Source: Clonostachys chloroleuca (Eukaryota; Ascomycota; Sordariomycetes; Hypocreales; Bionectriaceae). From it: DNA of 64,000 nt. This document shows, piece by piece, positions 23,003-34,565 of this stretch. The notes beneath the pieces are model-generated. The model was given only the letters and a program-made list of their open reading frames with translations, ran no database searches and was not told the origin of the DNA. The stretch spans positions 496,001-560,000 of the forward strand of contig JBANAY010000004.1 of assembly GCA_037952775.1 (NCBI GenBank), in the 5' to 3' direction. A program made the translations under genes and the position numbers. Numbering within the stretch: the stretch's first letter is position 1; every line of letters begins with the position of its first letter.

Positions 23003-24997
23003 ATGGCCGATACTGCGAAGACCCAGCCCAATGCTTCGCCGTCGAACGATGTCCCAGATGCAGGACTGAGGAGCCATGACCACTGTATGCGACTGAATAC
23101 GTATTCTGCTACACAGTTCCATCTGATCTGATGTGATGTTACAGACAAGAGGGCGCTCCCCAAATGGCGGTACTCCTTGCGGCAGCAGATGCTCCCTTTG
23201 ATACGCTGGGAGACCCCGTACCTTGCTTGGATGCAGGACAAGCTGCGCACGCCCGCGCTCGACAGCTATTTCGCCATCACTGCGAACCTGGGTACACACA
23301 CCTTCTTCATGATTGGACTGCCGATTCTGTTCTGGTGTGGTTACCCAGCTTTCGGCAAAGGGTAAGTTATATCCTCGACTGCCAGCTCGTGTGGCTACCA
23401 CCGAAAGTTGCACCCCGTCGGGGGGAGAGAGAACAGGATCCTTATTCTCGGTGAGGAGACCAAGGCTAATCGCAAACGATAATACGTAGACTGGTGCATA
23501 TCCTTGCGCTCGGCGTCTTTTGGACGGGCTTCCTCAAAGACTTCCTCTCATTGCCTCGGCCTCTGTCACCCCCTCTCAATCGCATCACAATGTCTGGTTC
23601 TGCGGCTCTGGAATATGGTTTCCCTTCGACGCATAGTACCAATGCTGTATCTGTTGTGGTATATGGCGTGTTACTCCTACGAAGTCCCGAAAATACGCTT
23701 CACCCCACCACGAAGATTGTCCTGGAGCTGCTGTCCTACTTCTACGCTGTTTCGATTGTATTCGGCCGTTTGTACTGTGGCATGCACGGATTCCTGGATG
23801 TGATTGTTGGGTCAATTATGGGTGTGGCAATCTCCTTGGTTGAATTCTACTATGGCCCTGGATTGGATGAATACATGTACACAAGCTCATGGGCTGCCCC
23901 CGTCGTTGCTGCAATCATTATTCTCGTCATGGTACGAATCCACCCAGAGCCTGCTGATGACTGTCCTTGCTTCGACGACAGTGTTGCCTTTGCTGGCGTT
24001 CTAATCGGGCTCGAATTCGGCACTTGGACGTATGGCCGCATCCCCGGAGACCCGTGGGAGACACATGCCCATGCTGACACCACTGTTAATGTTGCTCCTC
24101 TTGGCTTGGTCATTAATGTTGCTCGGATCGCGCTCGGTGTGCTGATTGTATTTGCCTGGCGAGAGACGATGAAGCCGACATTGCTCAAGACGCTCCCTCA
24201 TTTCTACCGAGCTATTGAGAGCACGGGCTGGACGCTGCCTCGACGATTCTTCACCCCTGCGAGCAAGTACAAGTCAGTGCCTGCAGGCTCGAAGATTGAC
24301 ACATTGTTTCCTTCCCCATACGACATTCCTCGGATGGTCGAGAGTATCCGCCACCCGACGACAAGGGGACGGTCGGTGTCGATTGGGCCCCAGAGTGCGG
24401 CTGATGCGTATGAGACGCTAGCATATAGAGAGCGTCGACGTCGGGAGAGCATAAGTAGCAATTCCAGCTTGCGCAACAAGTCGAGCATTTCCGACCTGGC
24501 GTCTAAGAACGAGGACGGAAAAGCCGCACACGCGTCTGGCACATACCACTCTTCTATTCGCGATTATGAGAGAATGATGGGTGAATTGGACTCGCCCTTT
24601 TCTCCCATCTCACCCACCTCACCAAAGTCACCCGCGTTGCCTACCTCACCTACTTCTCCAACTGTGCCTGAGGAGAGTGAAAATGAAATTGACGAGAACC
24701 TGGTATTTTCTCGCATTGAAAGGCCCCGAGTGAGGTACGATGTAGAAGTCGTTACCAAGTTGGTTGTTTATGCTGGTATGTTCGTTCTCAGTTTTCTCCT
24801 CCACTTTGATATTCGGACCTCCTTGTTCTGCTCCCACGTCTCCATGAGTGGTAGATTTGCAACATATGAGGTGATTTGAAAGATTACCGTTCAGCTAACC
24901 CGGCGAAATAGGTATTGCATGGTTCGCTGTTGCCTTGAACCCAATCATTTTTGAGCTTGTTGGCCTGGGCACGAACCACCTATCGCAGGTGAATTGA
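23003..24997 (+). CDS. sphingoid-base 1-phosphate phosphatase (Lcb3/Ysr3 type, PAP2 family)
   Basis: ER membrane phosphatase that removes phosphate from dihydrosphingosine/phytosphingosine 1-phosphate in sphingolipid turnover. Exons are 23003-23084, 23145-23361, 23490-24775 and 24912-24997 (556 aa). The three PAP2 active-site motifs are intact: KDFLSLPRP (K116, R123, P124), FPSTHS (H148) and GRLYCGMHGFLD (R193, H199, D203). Several hydrophobic segments surround them, and a final membrane segment spans the last intron. Between the catalytic core and that last segment lies a ~200-residue hydrophilic loop with RRRRES and a run of Ser-Pro repeats (SPTSPKSPALPTSPTSP), likely phosphorylated and cytosolic (inference). 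The order of motifs and their spacing fit Lcb3 rather than diacylglycerol pyrophosphatases. Confidence 0.9.
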
Positions 24998-25729
24998 GGT
25001 GGGATAATCGTCACAAGCTCTGGTAAATACGCACGTCCACATTAGAATTTCATGCTGTACATATTTGTAGGGTTGGCGAGGCGTTTTTAGAGTGAGATGA
25101 TGGCATAAGTACATGATCATGGATAGATTTGATGGCGACAGTGCTTTTTCATTTGATGAAGCATTTGCTGATATTATCAGTTGATTGGATAATGGTGATC
25201 TGGGATCACAATTATATTTCTTTCTTTGATTTGATTGTGGTTACGAAGTAATGAAGTGGCTTTCTATTCGCGTCTCTCAAGATTGGTGACTTAAAGGTAG
25301 CATTTGTGCCAAAGCCATGGACAAGATAATTTGACACATCATTCAGCAGAAAATAGAGATTATACGAAATATGTCTATCACGAGTTACTTATTGATAAAA
25401 TGAAAGCATGCTACACCTATACACCTTAATAGAGTATTAACGTGCGGTTTGAGTGTTTCGCTTTTTGTGTCACCGACTTAGCTCCATTTAGGCCAGGGTG
25501 GTGACAGGGGTTTAAATGGGCAAGACACGGTGAGACGCGGCTGGGCGCGTCTTCTGCTAGCTCAGAAATCGAGCTTTAGTGACCTCAGCGTAATTGAAGC
25601 ATCAAGCATTGCATAACGTGTGGCAAAAGTAAAGCTCCGGAATCACCTTGGTCATCCCTGCTGCAACGTTTGCCAAACCGAACAAAAAGTCGCCAGGAGA
25701 TCTTTATTGGCGACTGCCCAACGCCTGCC
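24998..25729. other. intergenic spacer
   Basis: 732 bp, AT-rich on its left side (3' UTR of the phosphatase gene) with a GC-richer start of the rfc3 promoter near 25,500. No gene was seen. Confidence 0.4.
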
Positions 25730-27042
25730 ATGTCTGACATCGAGAATGAGATGGATGTGGACGCTCCCGCACCATCCAAGGACATCACATTTTCTTCAGA
25801 GGCCACAAAGGGCAAGCGAACGACGGCCAACCTGCCAGTCGAGGCAGAGGACAGTCTCCCATGGTATGTATTGACGCAACCTCATGCGCTTTACGCAAGC
25901 GAAGCAACGTCCTAAGCTGACATTCCACTGCAAAGGGTTGAAAAGTACCGACCTACGACGCTCGACGACGTCTCCGGCCACCAGGACATCCTGGCCACGA
26001 TAAACAAATTCGTCGACACGAACCGGCTCCCTCACCTACTCCTCTACGGTCCCCCGGGAACGGGAAAGACGTCCACGATCCTGGCGCTCGCCCGCCGCAT
26101 CTACGGCGCCGCCAACATGAGGCAGATGGTGCTGGAGCTCAACGCCTCAGACGACAGAGGTATCGACGTGGTGCGGGAGCAGATCAAGACGTTCGCGAGC
26201 ACGAAGCAGATCTTCTCGCTGGGGGGCCCGGCTGCTAAGGGGGGAGCTCTACGGCGGGATACAAGCTGATCATCCTGGATGAGGCGGACGCCATGACCAA
26301 CACGGCGCAGATGGCTTTGAGGCGGATCATGGAGAAGTACACGGTCAACACGCGCTTCTGCATCATCGCAAACTACGCGCACAAGCTGAGCCCGGCACTC
26401 CTGAGCCGGTGCACGCGGTTCAGGTTCAGCCCTCTCAAGGAAGGGGATATCCGGGTGCTGGTGGACAAGGTCGTGGAGGAAGAGTCGGTCAAGATCGGGT
26501 CGGAGGCGGTGGATGCGCTGGTGAAGCTGAGCAAGGGAGATATGCGCCGGGCGCTGAATGTGTTACAAGCATGCCATGCTTCAAGTGAGTTTGTGCCGGC
26601 GCCGAAACAAGTTGCTGGTTCAGTGATAAAGCTGACTGTTGAATATCTAGGTACGCCGCTGAGGGCGAAGGGTGCCCCCAAGATACCGGACAGCGAGATA
26701 AAGCGGGAGAACATCACCACGGAGACCATTTACAATTGTATTGCGGCGCCTCCTCCTGATGCCATCAAGGAGATTATGTCAACGCTGCTGAAGACGTCGG
26801 ATGTCACAAGTTGTCTCAACACGATCAACTCTCTCAAGGTGTCACGGGGATTGGCTCTGGCAGATATCATCACAGCACTTTCCGAGGAATTGGTGAAACT
26901 CGAGGTGAAGCCAGAGGTCATGATTACGTGGCTGGACGGATTAGCAGAGATCGAGCACAGGGTCTCTGGAGGTGGCAGTGAAGCTATCCAGACTGGGGCA
27001 GTGGTTGGTGTTGTAAGGGGTGGTGTTGAGTTGATGAATTAA
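25730..27042 (+). CDS. rfc3: replication factor C subunit 3 (clamp loader), with an apparent 1-nt frame break
   Basis: Small subunit of the RFC clamp loader that opens PCNA at primer ends. Exons are 25730-25863, 25936-26584 and 26651-27042. The protein starts [11 protein letters not shown], then LPW/VEKYRP, Walker [11 protein letters not shown], the RFC box [10 protein letters not shown], Walker [11 protein letters not shown], sensor ARF-type SRCTRFRF and [14 protein letters not shown], closely matching yeast Rfc3. Within exon 2 the frame is lost at a G6 tract (26239-26244) between [12 protein letters not shown] and GYKLIILDE; one additional G would restore it. No intron fits there. The protein would be ~391 aa. 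Because RFC3 is essential, a base-calling or assembly error is more likely than a real lesion. Intron 26585-26650 (66 nt) could also be retained in frame. Confidence 0.93.
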
Positions 27043-27847
27043 TGAACGACAATACAGTCCAATGGCAGAGAAGATTACAAAGGCATTTAAATTATGAATC
27101 TGTCTGTAGAGAACAAACACATGGCATCTTCATCTACAATTTTACATCAAGCGCCCTATCATATGTCGTGGAGATTGCCATCGTCGTGGTTGTCCAAGAG
27201 CTAACACGGGCTGTTGCTACATTCAAAGTCCACGAAAGAAAGAAAAACAATCACTCATGAGCGGAAAAACAGGGGTGAACATTCCACCTGGAATAGCTTG
27301 GTAAGGACAGAGGGCAAGCACTACAAATGGCGGAGGAAAGTTGTCCGTATATGTTTTAACCATCCACGGAGCTGCCTTAGTTATCAATTATCAATCACCG
27401 TCATTGCTTATCATAAGTGAGCTAAATGGACGGCCAAGCCACCGGCCAGAGTCCCCAAGCGGAAACAGTCAGGGAGCTAGAAGCTCTGGCGGGCCCTGTA
27501 GTATGTTCCAGGAGGTGCTCTGATACGGGCGGTAATTGGGAATAATTAAGGGACATTAATGCATTGGTAATGTATTTCACGATTGCCTCTCACTCTTTGA
27601 AGCTAGGCGCAGGCCCGATATTTGATAGAATGCCTGGGGTCCCTTCAAGCCTCCCCATCACTCGCGCCAATATTATTTTCAATTGAGCTTTGGTTTCGTT
27701 GTCCGGACCGACGGGCTATGGCATTCTATGAACTATAGTAGCCCGACAAAGTAGCTGAACCGTGCCAGCTGCCATCGACTCCCAGGTTGAGCCAAGCCCA
27801 GCCATTCCCAGCCTTGACAGGCGTCGCAAAAACGAACACGAGTGGCA
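27043..27847. other. intergenic spacer
   Basis: 805 bp between tandem genes, AT-rich at 27,050-27,400. Nothing recognised. Confidence 0.4.
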
Positions 27848-29458
27848 ATGGCATCCAGAGGCTCAAGCCTGGCCGCCAGCAATGGCCCTGGGTCCAGCGA
27901 AGCTCCTCAAGAGCAGAATGTCACCAAGATCCCGCACATTCTCCCCCACGAGCGCGTCTTCCCCGTGCAGATCGGCGGGGAGCTCTTCAAGCTCTCGGGC
28001 GCATCGCTCTCCTCTGACGGTAGCTTCCCCCAAAGCAGTGCCAATTCAATTCGAGAATGACGGACTAATCAATCGCTGGAACCAGCGCCCTCGTACTTCT
28101 CCCAGTATTTCCTATGCCAGATCAAAGCCGCCGAAGAGAGCGGCGACGACGTGGGTTCCGCCATCAGGACCCTCTACATCGATCGAGACCCGACCACTTT
28201 CCACGACATCGCGCTGCATCTTCAGGGCTATCACGTTACGCCGCGCGACGGTACACACTTCGTTCGTCTGTTCGCAGACGCCCAATTCTATAGCTGTACT
28301 GTATACCTCCCCTCCGCGCTCCCTGGACGGCGCAAATTGTACCATACATGCTAACATTTGCCTGTTGATCTTGCAGTACCAAGGTTAATTTCACAGCTCT
28401 ACGACGAGAGCATATTCATTTCCATCGGACATCGCGAGTTCCAGATACCCCGCGACATCTTCACAGATCCAGGCAACACGCCCAATTACTTCTCCCTGGG
28501 CTTTGCCGCCTTCTTCTCCCGACCAGACGACCTCTTCCCAGGCCTCGACCGGGAGGGCCTCATCCGACCCCCATCCATCCTGCCTCCCTCAGTCCCCAAT
28601 CGAAGCGCCGATACCTTCGCCGAGCTCCTTCGTCTGCTGCGTGGCTACCCCGTGTCCATCCGGGACGAGAACCATCGCGCAGAGCTCCTACGCGATGCGA
28701 GGTACTTCCACTTCCGCGGCCTCGAACAGCGCCTGATACCCTGCTCCCTCAGCTTCAACCAGGCCAGGGGGAAAGATGAGATCACCCTGCGACTCGAGAA
28801 CGTCCAGAAGAGCGGCGTGAGCGTCGCGCGAGCCGACGACGACACCGCAGGCGCATACGTAAACTACGCCCGCCCCTTCGTCGACAGCCAGCCCGCCGAG
28901 CTCGTCCTCGAGATTGGAGGCGAGGCCACCAAGATCCACTTCCCCAGCAACGACCTCGATGCCCCGGCGCGCGCCGAGTTCTTCAGGGACACCAAGGCCC
29001 GCGTCGCGAGGCTCTTCGAGGTCCTCGCCGTCAAGCTCAACCTCCCCGCCGCCACCGGCAACAGCCAGAGCCCTCACTTCCGTACGGCGTCCGCCTCCCC
29101 CAGCACCGGCGCGCACCAGCTCTCCGCCCCCGGCAGCACGCCCCTCAGCCAGGATCTCGTCCTTGTATCCCTCGACGACGACGCATCCATCACGCTGGAC
29201 GGGAAGGAGTACACTGGCGGCGCGCTTCTGAACAATGCCGATGAGAGAGTCGACGACGACATCGCCCAGTCCCGGAAACGTAGACGGACAGAGGACGGCG
29301 GCCCAAGGGAGTGGGTTGTCAGGACCGGCCAGTGGCGGCTCCGGGTCCGGCCAACAAAGACAGCCAAGGCACCGTACGAGTGTATCCTCGAGGCCGTCAA
29401 GATTGATGCGTTCAGCTCAGAATTGGAGCGCAACTCTTCGAGGAGTTTCCTGCTATAG
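27848..29458 (+). CDS. double BTB/POZ (KCTD/T1-like) domain protein
   Basis: Predicted protein-interaction factor, nuclear or cytosolic. Exons are 27848-28019, 28086-28295 and 28377-29458 (487 aa); all junctions are in phase. Two BTB/T1-like modules occur in series: FPVQIGGELFKLSGASL...YFSQYF...LYIDRDPTTFHDIALHLQGY at about residues 40-125, and IFISIGHREFQIPRDIF...YFSLGFAAFF...FAELLRLLRGYPV at about 145-230, each with the 'IGG...F.i....l' strand and the '(D)R.p..F..il..l.gy' helix. The second half is unlike known domains and ends with a basic KRRRTED patch and a WVVRTGQWRLRVRP block. Whi2, the yeast stress-signalling factor, has a single related BTB fold, and a Whi2-like role is possible but not shown. 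Confidence 0.82.
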
Positions 29459-30139
29459 TTCGATACCAGAGTAGAAATGGATTGGTTGCTCAGCTGTCTT
29501 CATCACCTTCCCCCTTTTGTATGCACACTTGAGAATGAGTACTTGGTCATGTCCAATAGGTCCTCGAGAGGAGACGTATGAGAGGGCGTCTGGGAAATTG
29601 TCAATAGTCGAAACGGGGGTTTAGAATTTTTTTCGGAAAATTGGCTTGGAGAATCAGCGAACTGAATGATCAAAGTTTTTCTATATTCATAGCTTTTGCG
29701 ATAGTCTGCAGTAGATATATAAATATACAAACCAGACTATATCATCAATTCGTGAACGAGTAGAGAATCCTTCATGTTCCTCATGCAGAACTCAGAGGCC
29801 AGCGCCGTGCATCGTGCAAAGCCCAGTCCATTCGGAACGTAGTAATTAATACATCAAACACGTATCGCATGAACAGATGAAAATGGGAGATGGAAAGAAA
29901 GCAGAGGCTAGGAAAAAGAAAGAAGAGAAGACAAGGTGAAAACCAACGCCGACACCACCCATTGTTCATAGGGAAAAAAATGCATGCAATCTGAGGCCAC
30001 GATACTAATCCATCCTTCGTCCAAAGAAAATGCTTGAAGCGCCAAGTGAAGAAAAAAAAAGGTTGGGAAAAAAACATAACTGGAACACCATAATCTGGTA
30101 TGCCACGGGAGAGAGAGAGATGCTCTAGCAGAGGGCATC
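29459..30139. other. convergent 3' spacer
   Basis: 681 bp between converging genes. It is AT-rich with purine runs near 29,880-29,940 and 30,050-30,075, and likely holds the two 3' UTRs. Confidence 0.4.
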
Positions 30140-32188
30140 CTATACCCTCGACTTGCTGCCAACTCTGCCTGTAGGGGCGCTCATGTCCCTGCGGTCCTTG
30201 CCTTGGAGCATCTTCTTGTGTGGTGTAGCAGCTCCTTGTGCCGCACTTCTTGCCCTGCCTCGTCGCTCGCGAATTTTGGCCAGTGCCTGCTCCCTCGTCA
30301 TCGTAGGTGTAAGAGCAGGGTTGGTCGAATCGAAGCTGGCATGGCTCCCACTAGACGGCGTTCGAAGTTTCTCATTGAATGAAGAGGAAGACTCGCGTTG
30401 AGCTGTCTCATCGCGGACAGGGACGGTAGTCGTTGTGGTCACAGTATACAAGGTTGCTGAAGTATGAGGTCGGGGTTCGGGAGACTCCAGAGGCTCTACA
30501 ACATTATCCCTCTCCACGTTGACCCTCGTCTCGTCTTGGTTGCTGCTGTTACGGGCTTCCTCGATATCGGCCAAGTCTGTGACAGTAGGGATACTTGGAA
30601 CAGCATGGTGAGCGTCGCTATGAGGAGCATTGAGGAGTGACATGAGCGAGGCCCGTTCCCGTTCCTGGGTCAACAGGGCGAAAGAAGGGGGCTCAACAGA
30701 GGGAGTTCGTGCGTACATGCGAGGATCTGAGTCAGGCTCCTCTTCCTCCACCATGTGTGGCTCCTCATCATGATCTGAAGCAGTGGCGGATACTGGCTCG
30801 GTCTCCATCTCAGCGTCTTGTTGAGCTTCCTGTGCCTGCATCGCTTCAGCCTCCTGCTCAGAGACTGTTCGAAAGATGCCCTCCCTTGGGCAAAAAATTG
30901 TGCTCAATCTAGGACCCTTCTTAGCTTTGGGCGTGGCTAACTCAAGTTGAGACTCGGGCGCCGTTTCTACAGCTTCAGCCTCGACCTGCTCTGGTTCAGG
31001 CTCCTGGTCTTGTAGCTCCTCTGAAGGTTCCTCAACTTGCACAGCTGCTGGCTCTTCAGGGATTGGCTGGATCGAGGCGATTTCAGGTGTGCCATGCATA
31101 GATGCTTGTCTAGTCTTGGTGCTGCTCCTTGGCTTTGACTTGGAGCATTGGCAGCAATGCATCTTACACTCAGCTTTCAAGAACTCCACCATCTCTTCGG
31201 CACGATCAGCCCGCTGCCGTTCCCATTGAACCTGCATTGTGAGATCTTCTATCTCGAGCTCTGATGCAGCAGATGATTCAATCTCCATGGTCGACAGTGA
31301 ATACCGAGGCTCGACTCGGCTAATTTTGCGCTTCTTTTGCGTCTTCTTTGGTGGTGAGGCGAATTCATCGTTGGGGTCGTTGCATGGCGGTAGAGGAATA
31401 CGGCCCTCAGCTGCAATCCGGGCAATCTCCTCGTTCTTGGCCGCTGTCCGGAAGGCATCGCGTTCTTGTTCGACTACCTTCATTTGCGCCAGAACCTGCT
31501 CGAGCTGTTCTTGGATCCCTACCAGCTCATATCTGGCGGAGAAAGCTTCTTGCTCGCGAACCCGACTTCGTTCCTTCTCGCGTTCTACACTCTCCTCTAG
31601 AGTTTTGACAGATCCTCGGGCTGCTTTGAGCTCCTCCTGAATTTTCACAAAGGAGGATTGCGTCTTGAACGTTTCTTTCCTTGCTCGCCTGATCTCTTTC
31701 TCCCAGAGGGCTTGTGTGTGGGCATGTGTTTCCTTCGCGCGGCCATAGTTTTCCTATTATCCTGCTGGTTAGTTGCTCTAGCCCGAGGGACCATGTAGGT
31801 AGGGAGGGAAACAAACCATGACCGTTTCCAATCGCTCTCCGACCCGGCGTTCGCGTTCCTTTCCTTCGTCCACGGCTCTCCTCAGAGCGCTTACTTCTTC
31901 TTTGCATCGTTTGACTTCAACCTCAGCCTCCTCGCGCCCGATCATAGCTCGTTTGAGGGCGGCGTCGGCAGTCTTGCGTTCTAGTTGTTTAGATTGCATC
32001 GCAATGCTCATGCTATTAAACTGGCTGATCTTATCGTGTACAGAACTAATAGAGTCCCTCTGATTGACGCGATCTGGCGTCAATGCCCTGAGAGGGCCGC
32101 CCACCGGTGAGCCCGGCAAGCTCGTGTCGGCATCCATCGAGTTGTTGGTGAAGGGAGATCGGGTGAGTTCGAGGATCCAGGAAGGCAT
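30140..32188 (-). CDS. fungal coiled-coil protein of unknown function
   Basis: Not assigned to a named family. Exons are 32188-31817 and 31753-30140 (661 aa) joined in phase 0 (ETVM/ENYGRAK; donor GTTTGT, acceptor AATAG). Residues ~55-260 are a long charged coiled coil (many E/K/R/Q heptads), with a basic PPKKTQKKRKISR patch inside that could be an NLS. A Cys/His cluster CKMHCCQC follows at about 305, then a Glu/Pro-rich acidic middle, a STIFCPREGIFRT block, and a Ser/Thr-rich C-terminus with the basic conserved-looking REQALAKIRERRGRARS and a final KSRV. The layout resembles spindle-pole or cytoskeletal scaffolds, but that is only an architectural impression. It is divergent from the MAPR gene at 32666. 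Confidence 0.85.
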
Positions 32189-32665
32189 GTATGGCCTATG
32201 AAATGTAATCCGCTTCGCGGGTAGCTATTGCTTGATGTCTGGCAACGATGCCGACCAACTATGGGGGAGGCAATAATAGTTTGATTGTGTATGGTATACA
32301 GTTGGGTGGTGGGTTGTGGATAAGAGAGTGGTGGAGAGCAGCCGTTGGATATTGTACAAGCTAATCAGTGTTTACAGTGGTGTGCGCCGCCGTTGCCGCA
32401 GCGACGCCACCCAGGTACAGCACTTTCCTGCTACGTCAACGGTCAGGCCACTAATACGACAGTAAAAAGCCATTCGTGACATTTCTTACATCATATTTAG
32501 CAATTAAATTGATTTTGTATTAGCTAATCACTTGGAGCTTTGCTCAGAGCCGTCTTGATTGATCTTGGCGGACCCGGACGCTCCGCCAACTCACATCTGG
32601 TTGCCACGTTTCGTCTTCAAATCCTCAACTTCAATTCAACACATTCGTTCACCCCCAGCTGCATC
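32189..32665. promoter_or_regulatory. divergent promoter region
   Basis: A 477-bp spacer shared by the coiled-coil gene and the MAPR-type gene. No coding content. Confidence 0.5.
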
Positions 32666-33479
32666 ATGGCAGACTCCGAAGTGCGCAAGCGCAAGACTAA
32701 GACCGACGAATCCGAGAAGAAATCCAAGGTCTACAAGACCACCGATGTCGACGATGAAACCTCGTCGAACAAGTGGCTTGATGCCCTCCGAGGCCTGACC
32801 TTCCTGCTGCTCGCCTCATGCGCTCTCAGTTATATGATTTCAAGCGGTAACAGCTTTATGTGGGGGAAGAGACCGCACTATCTGACGGTCGATTATTGGA
32901 AGGCACAGCTGGTAACGCCCACCTCCATGTTCTTGCATGCTGCACTCGGACTTGGCTAACGCAGTATGCGGCTATGAACAGAAAGGACCTATCTACCTCA
33001 CTCCCGAGGAGTTGGCCGCATTCGATGGCCAAGACCCCGAGAAGCCCCTCTACATCGCCCTCAACGGCACCATCTTTGACGTGTCCAACGGTCGCCGCAT
33101 CTACGGGCCCGGAGGTTCCTACAACTGGTTCGCTGGTGTCGATGCTGCGCGAGCATTCGTGACTGGCTGTTTCGCCGAGGACCGCACGCCCGACATGCGC
33201 GGCGTGGAGCTGATGTACCTACCTCTCGACGACCCGGAGGTCGACTCACACTGGACGGCGGCGGAGCTGGAGGAACTGAAGGCCAAGGAGCTGGAGGATG
33301 CCCACCAAAAGGTACACGCCGCGCTGGACCATTGGGTGCAGTTCTTTGGTAAGAGCACCAAGTACACCAAGGTTGGCTACGTCAAGAGACCCGAGGGATG
33401 GCTGGAAGCATTGGAGCCCCGAGAGCTGTGCAAACAAGCTGCAAAGGGAAGATCGAAGAGAAAGGTTCCTAAGAAGTAA
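32666..33479 (+). CDS. membrane-anchored cytochrome-b5-like / MAPR family protein
   Basis: Predicted ER- or membrane-bound haem-binding protein of the membrane-associated progesterone receptor (Dap1/PGRMC) group, a family linked to P450 and sterol metabolism. Exons are 32666-32911 and 32982-33479 (247 aa). The intron uses the second of two possible acceptors (ATGAACAG rather than CTAACGCAG), because only that one joins KAQL to KGPIYLTPEEL in frame. A charged N-terminus of ~35 residues precedes a membrane segment (ALRGLTFLLLASCALSYMI, residues ~40-60). The cytochrome-b5-like fold follows with LYIALNGTIFDVSNG, YGPGGSYNWFAG and DAARAFVTGCF, then a helical region and a Lys-rich end (KGRSKRKVPKK). 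Dap1 itself is shorter and lacks this long tail, so the precise role is open. Confidence 0.88.
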
Positions 33480-34115
33480 AAGTAAATATGCGGTTTGTAT
33501 ATAATGGACATGATTATCATGGGTCTCCCGCCATCTCCTCTTCCTCCGCACTGTAAAGAACTATATCGAGCGTGATATTGTGTGGTTTGACTGGCTTGTT
33601 GAAAGTGGTGGACAACTTACAACGTGGAAGATGTAATACAGGTTATCATATACTCTAGTTATCCACTTATTTGTTTAATTGTGGTTTATTGATATCTTCG
33701 AGGCAATGATATAAAAGACTGAATCTCATCTAAATACATTCTTCAAGACCACAGGCACTAGCAAGACTGGTTCTTGGGCGGAGGTTGGACCAAGGCTTTC
33801 TTAGTGCATAAACTCACTCCGCAAGACAAGTTGATGTCTCGTAACTTTGCCTCGATGTTCAAACATGACATTTCCTGTCCTTCTCAGACACTGAGAGCCG
33901 TAGCCGTCATTTGCTATGAGGTTCCGGGTATGGGAAGGTATGGTGGCGTTGGACTCTCAGTCCCGCACGCGAACACTGCTTACATGGCCTTCTTTTGGTC
34001 ACAGTAAAGCAGCGAAATGTTTACAGTGCGTAGGTGACACATGCCAGCAATTTTCGAAGTGACCACATCACCATGCTGCTTGGAATATCACGGCTGCATG
34101 AATTTGAACCGTCCT
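33480..34115. other. convergent 3' spacer
   Basis: 636 bp, AT-rich, between converging genes. Nothing recognised. Confidence 0.4.
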
Positions 34116-34565
34116 TTACAGATCCAAAAGCAGCTGAGGAGTCGCCTTCTCCAAATCCTCGACCTATGCTTTATAGTCAGTAAATAGATTTCACACTTTA
34201 TACGAAAATAGCAGATAAAGTTGACGAGAGCAGTGACTTGCCTCCAGGAACCCGCTTTGCTTCTCTACAGCTGTCCTGGCAATTGCCTCTCTAACAAAGA
34301 CATCCACATACTTCCCCACGGCAGCGTTTGCGTCTCGCGAGATCCTCGTCGCATCTTTGGTGAAGAACTCATGCAGGAGGCGCGTCAGCAGCTCTTTGGG
34401 GATTGTCTTTTCAGCCGCGGGCTCATCTTCCTCTTTGTCATCAATTTGTCTTGCGGCCGCTTCCTCAACCTCATCGTCAGAAGCAAATGGGTCACTTGAC
34501 TGGGGCTTCTTGGAAGGCTTGGAGGTTTTCGCAGTACTATCCTTGGACGCTTTCTTTGGAGGCAT
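34116..34565 (-). CDS. mhf2: CENP-X / MHF2 histone-fold protein
   Basis: Small histone-fold protein that pairs with CENP-S/MHF1, acting both in the kinetochore CENP-T-W-S-X complex and with the FANCM/Mph1 helicase at stalled forks. Exons are 34565-34242 and 34163-34116 (123 aa). The intron (34164-34241) is GC-AG with the strong donor GAG/GCAAGT and acceptor GCATAG. Splicing is required to complete the fold: the second exon supplies VEDLEKATPQLLLDL, the conserved CENP-X C-terminal helix. Residues ~1-50 are a Lys/Ser then Asp/Glu-rich tail; the fold begins at IPKELLTRLLHEFF and includes ISRDANAAVGKYVDVFVREAI. Unspliced RNA would end in an unrelated tail soon after FLE. Confidence 0.92.
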
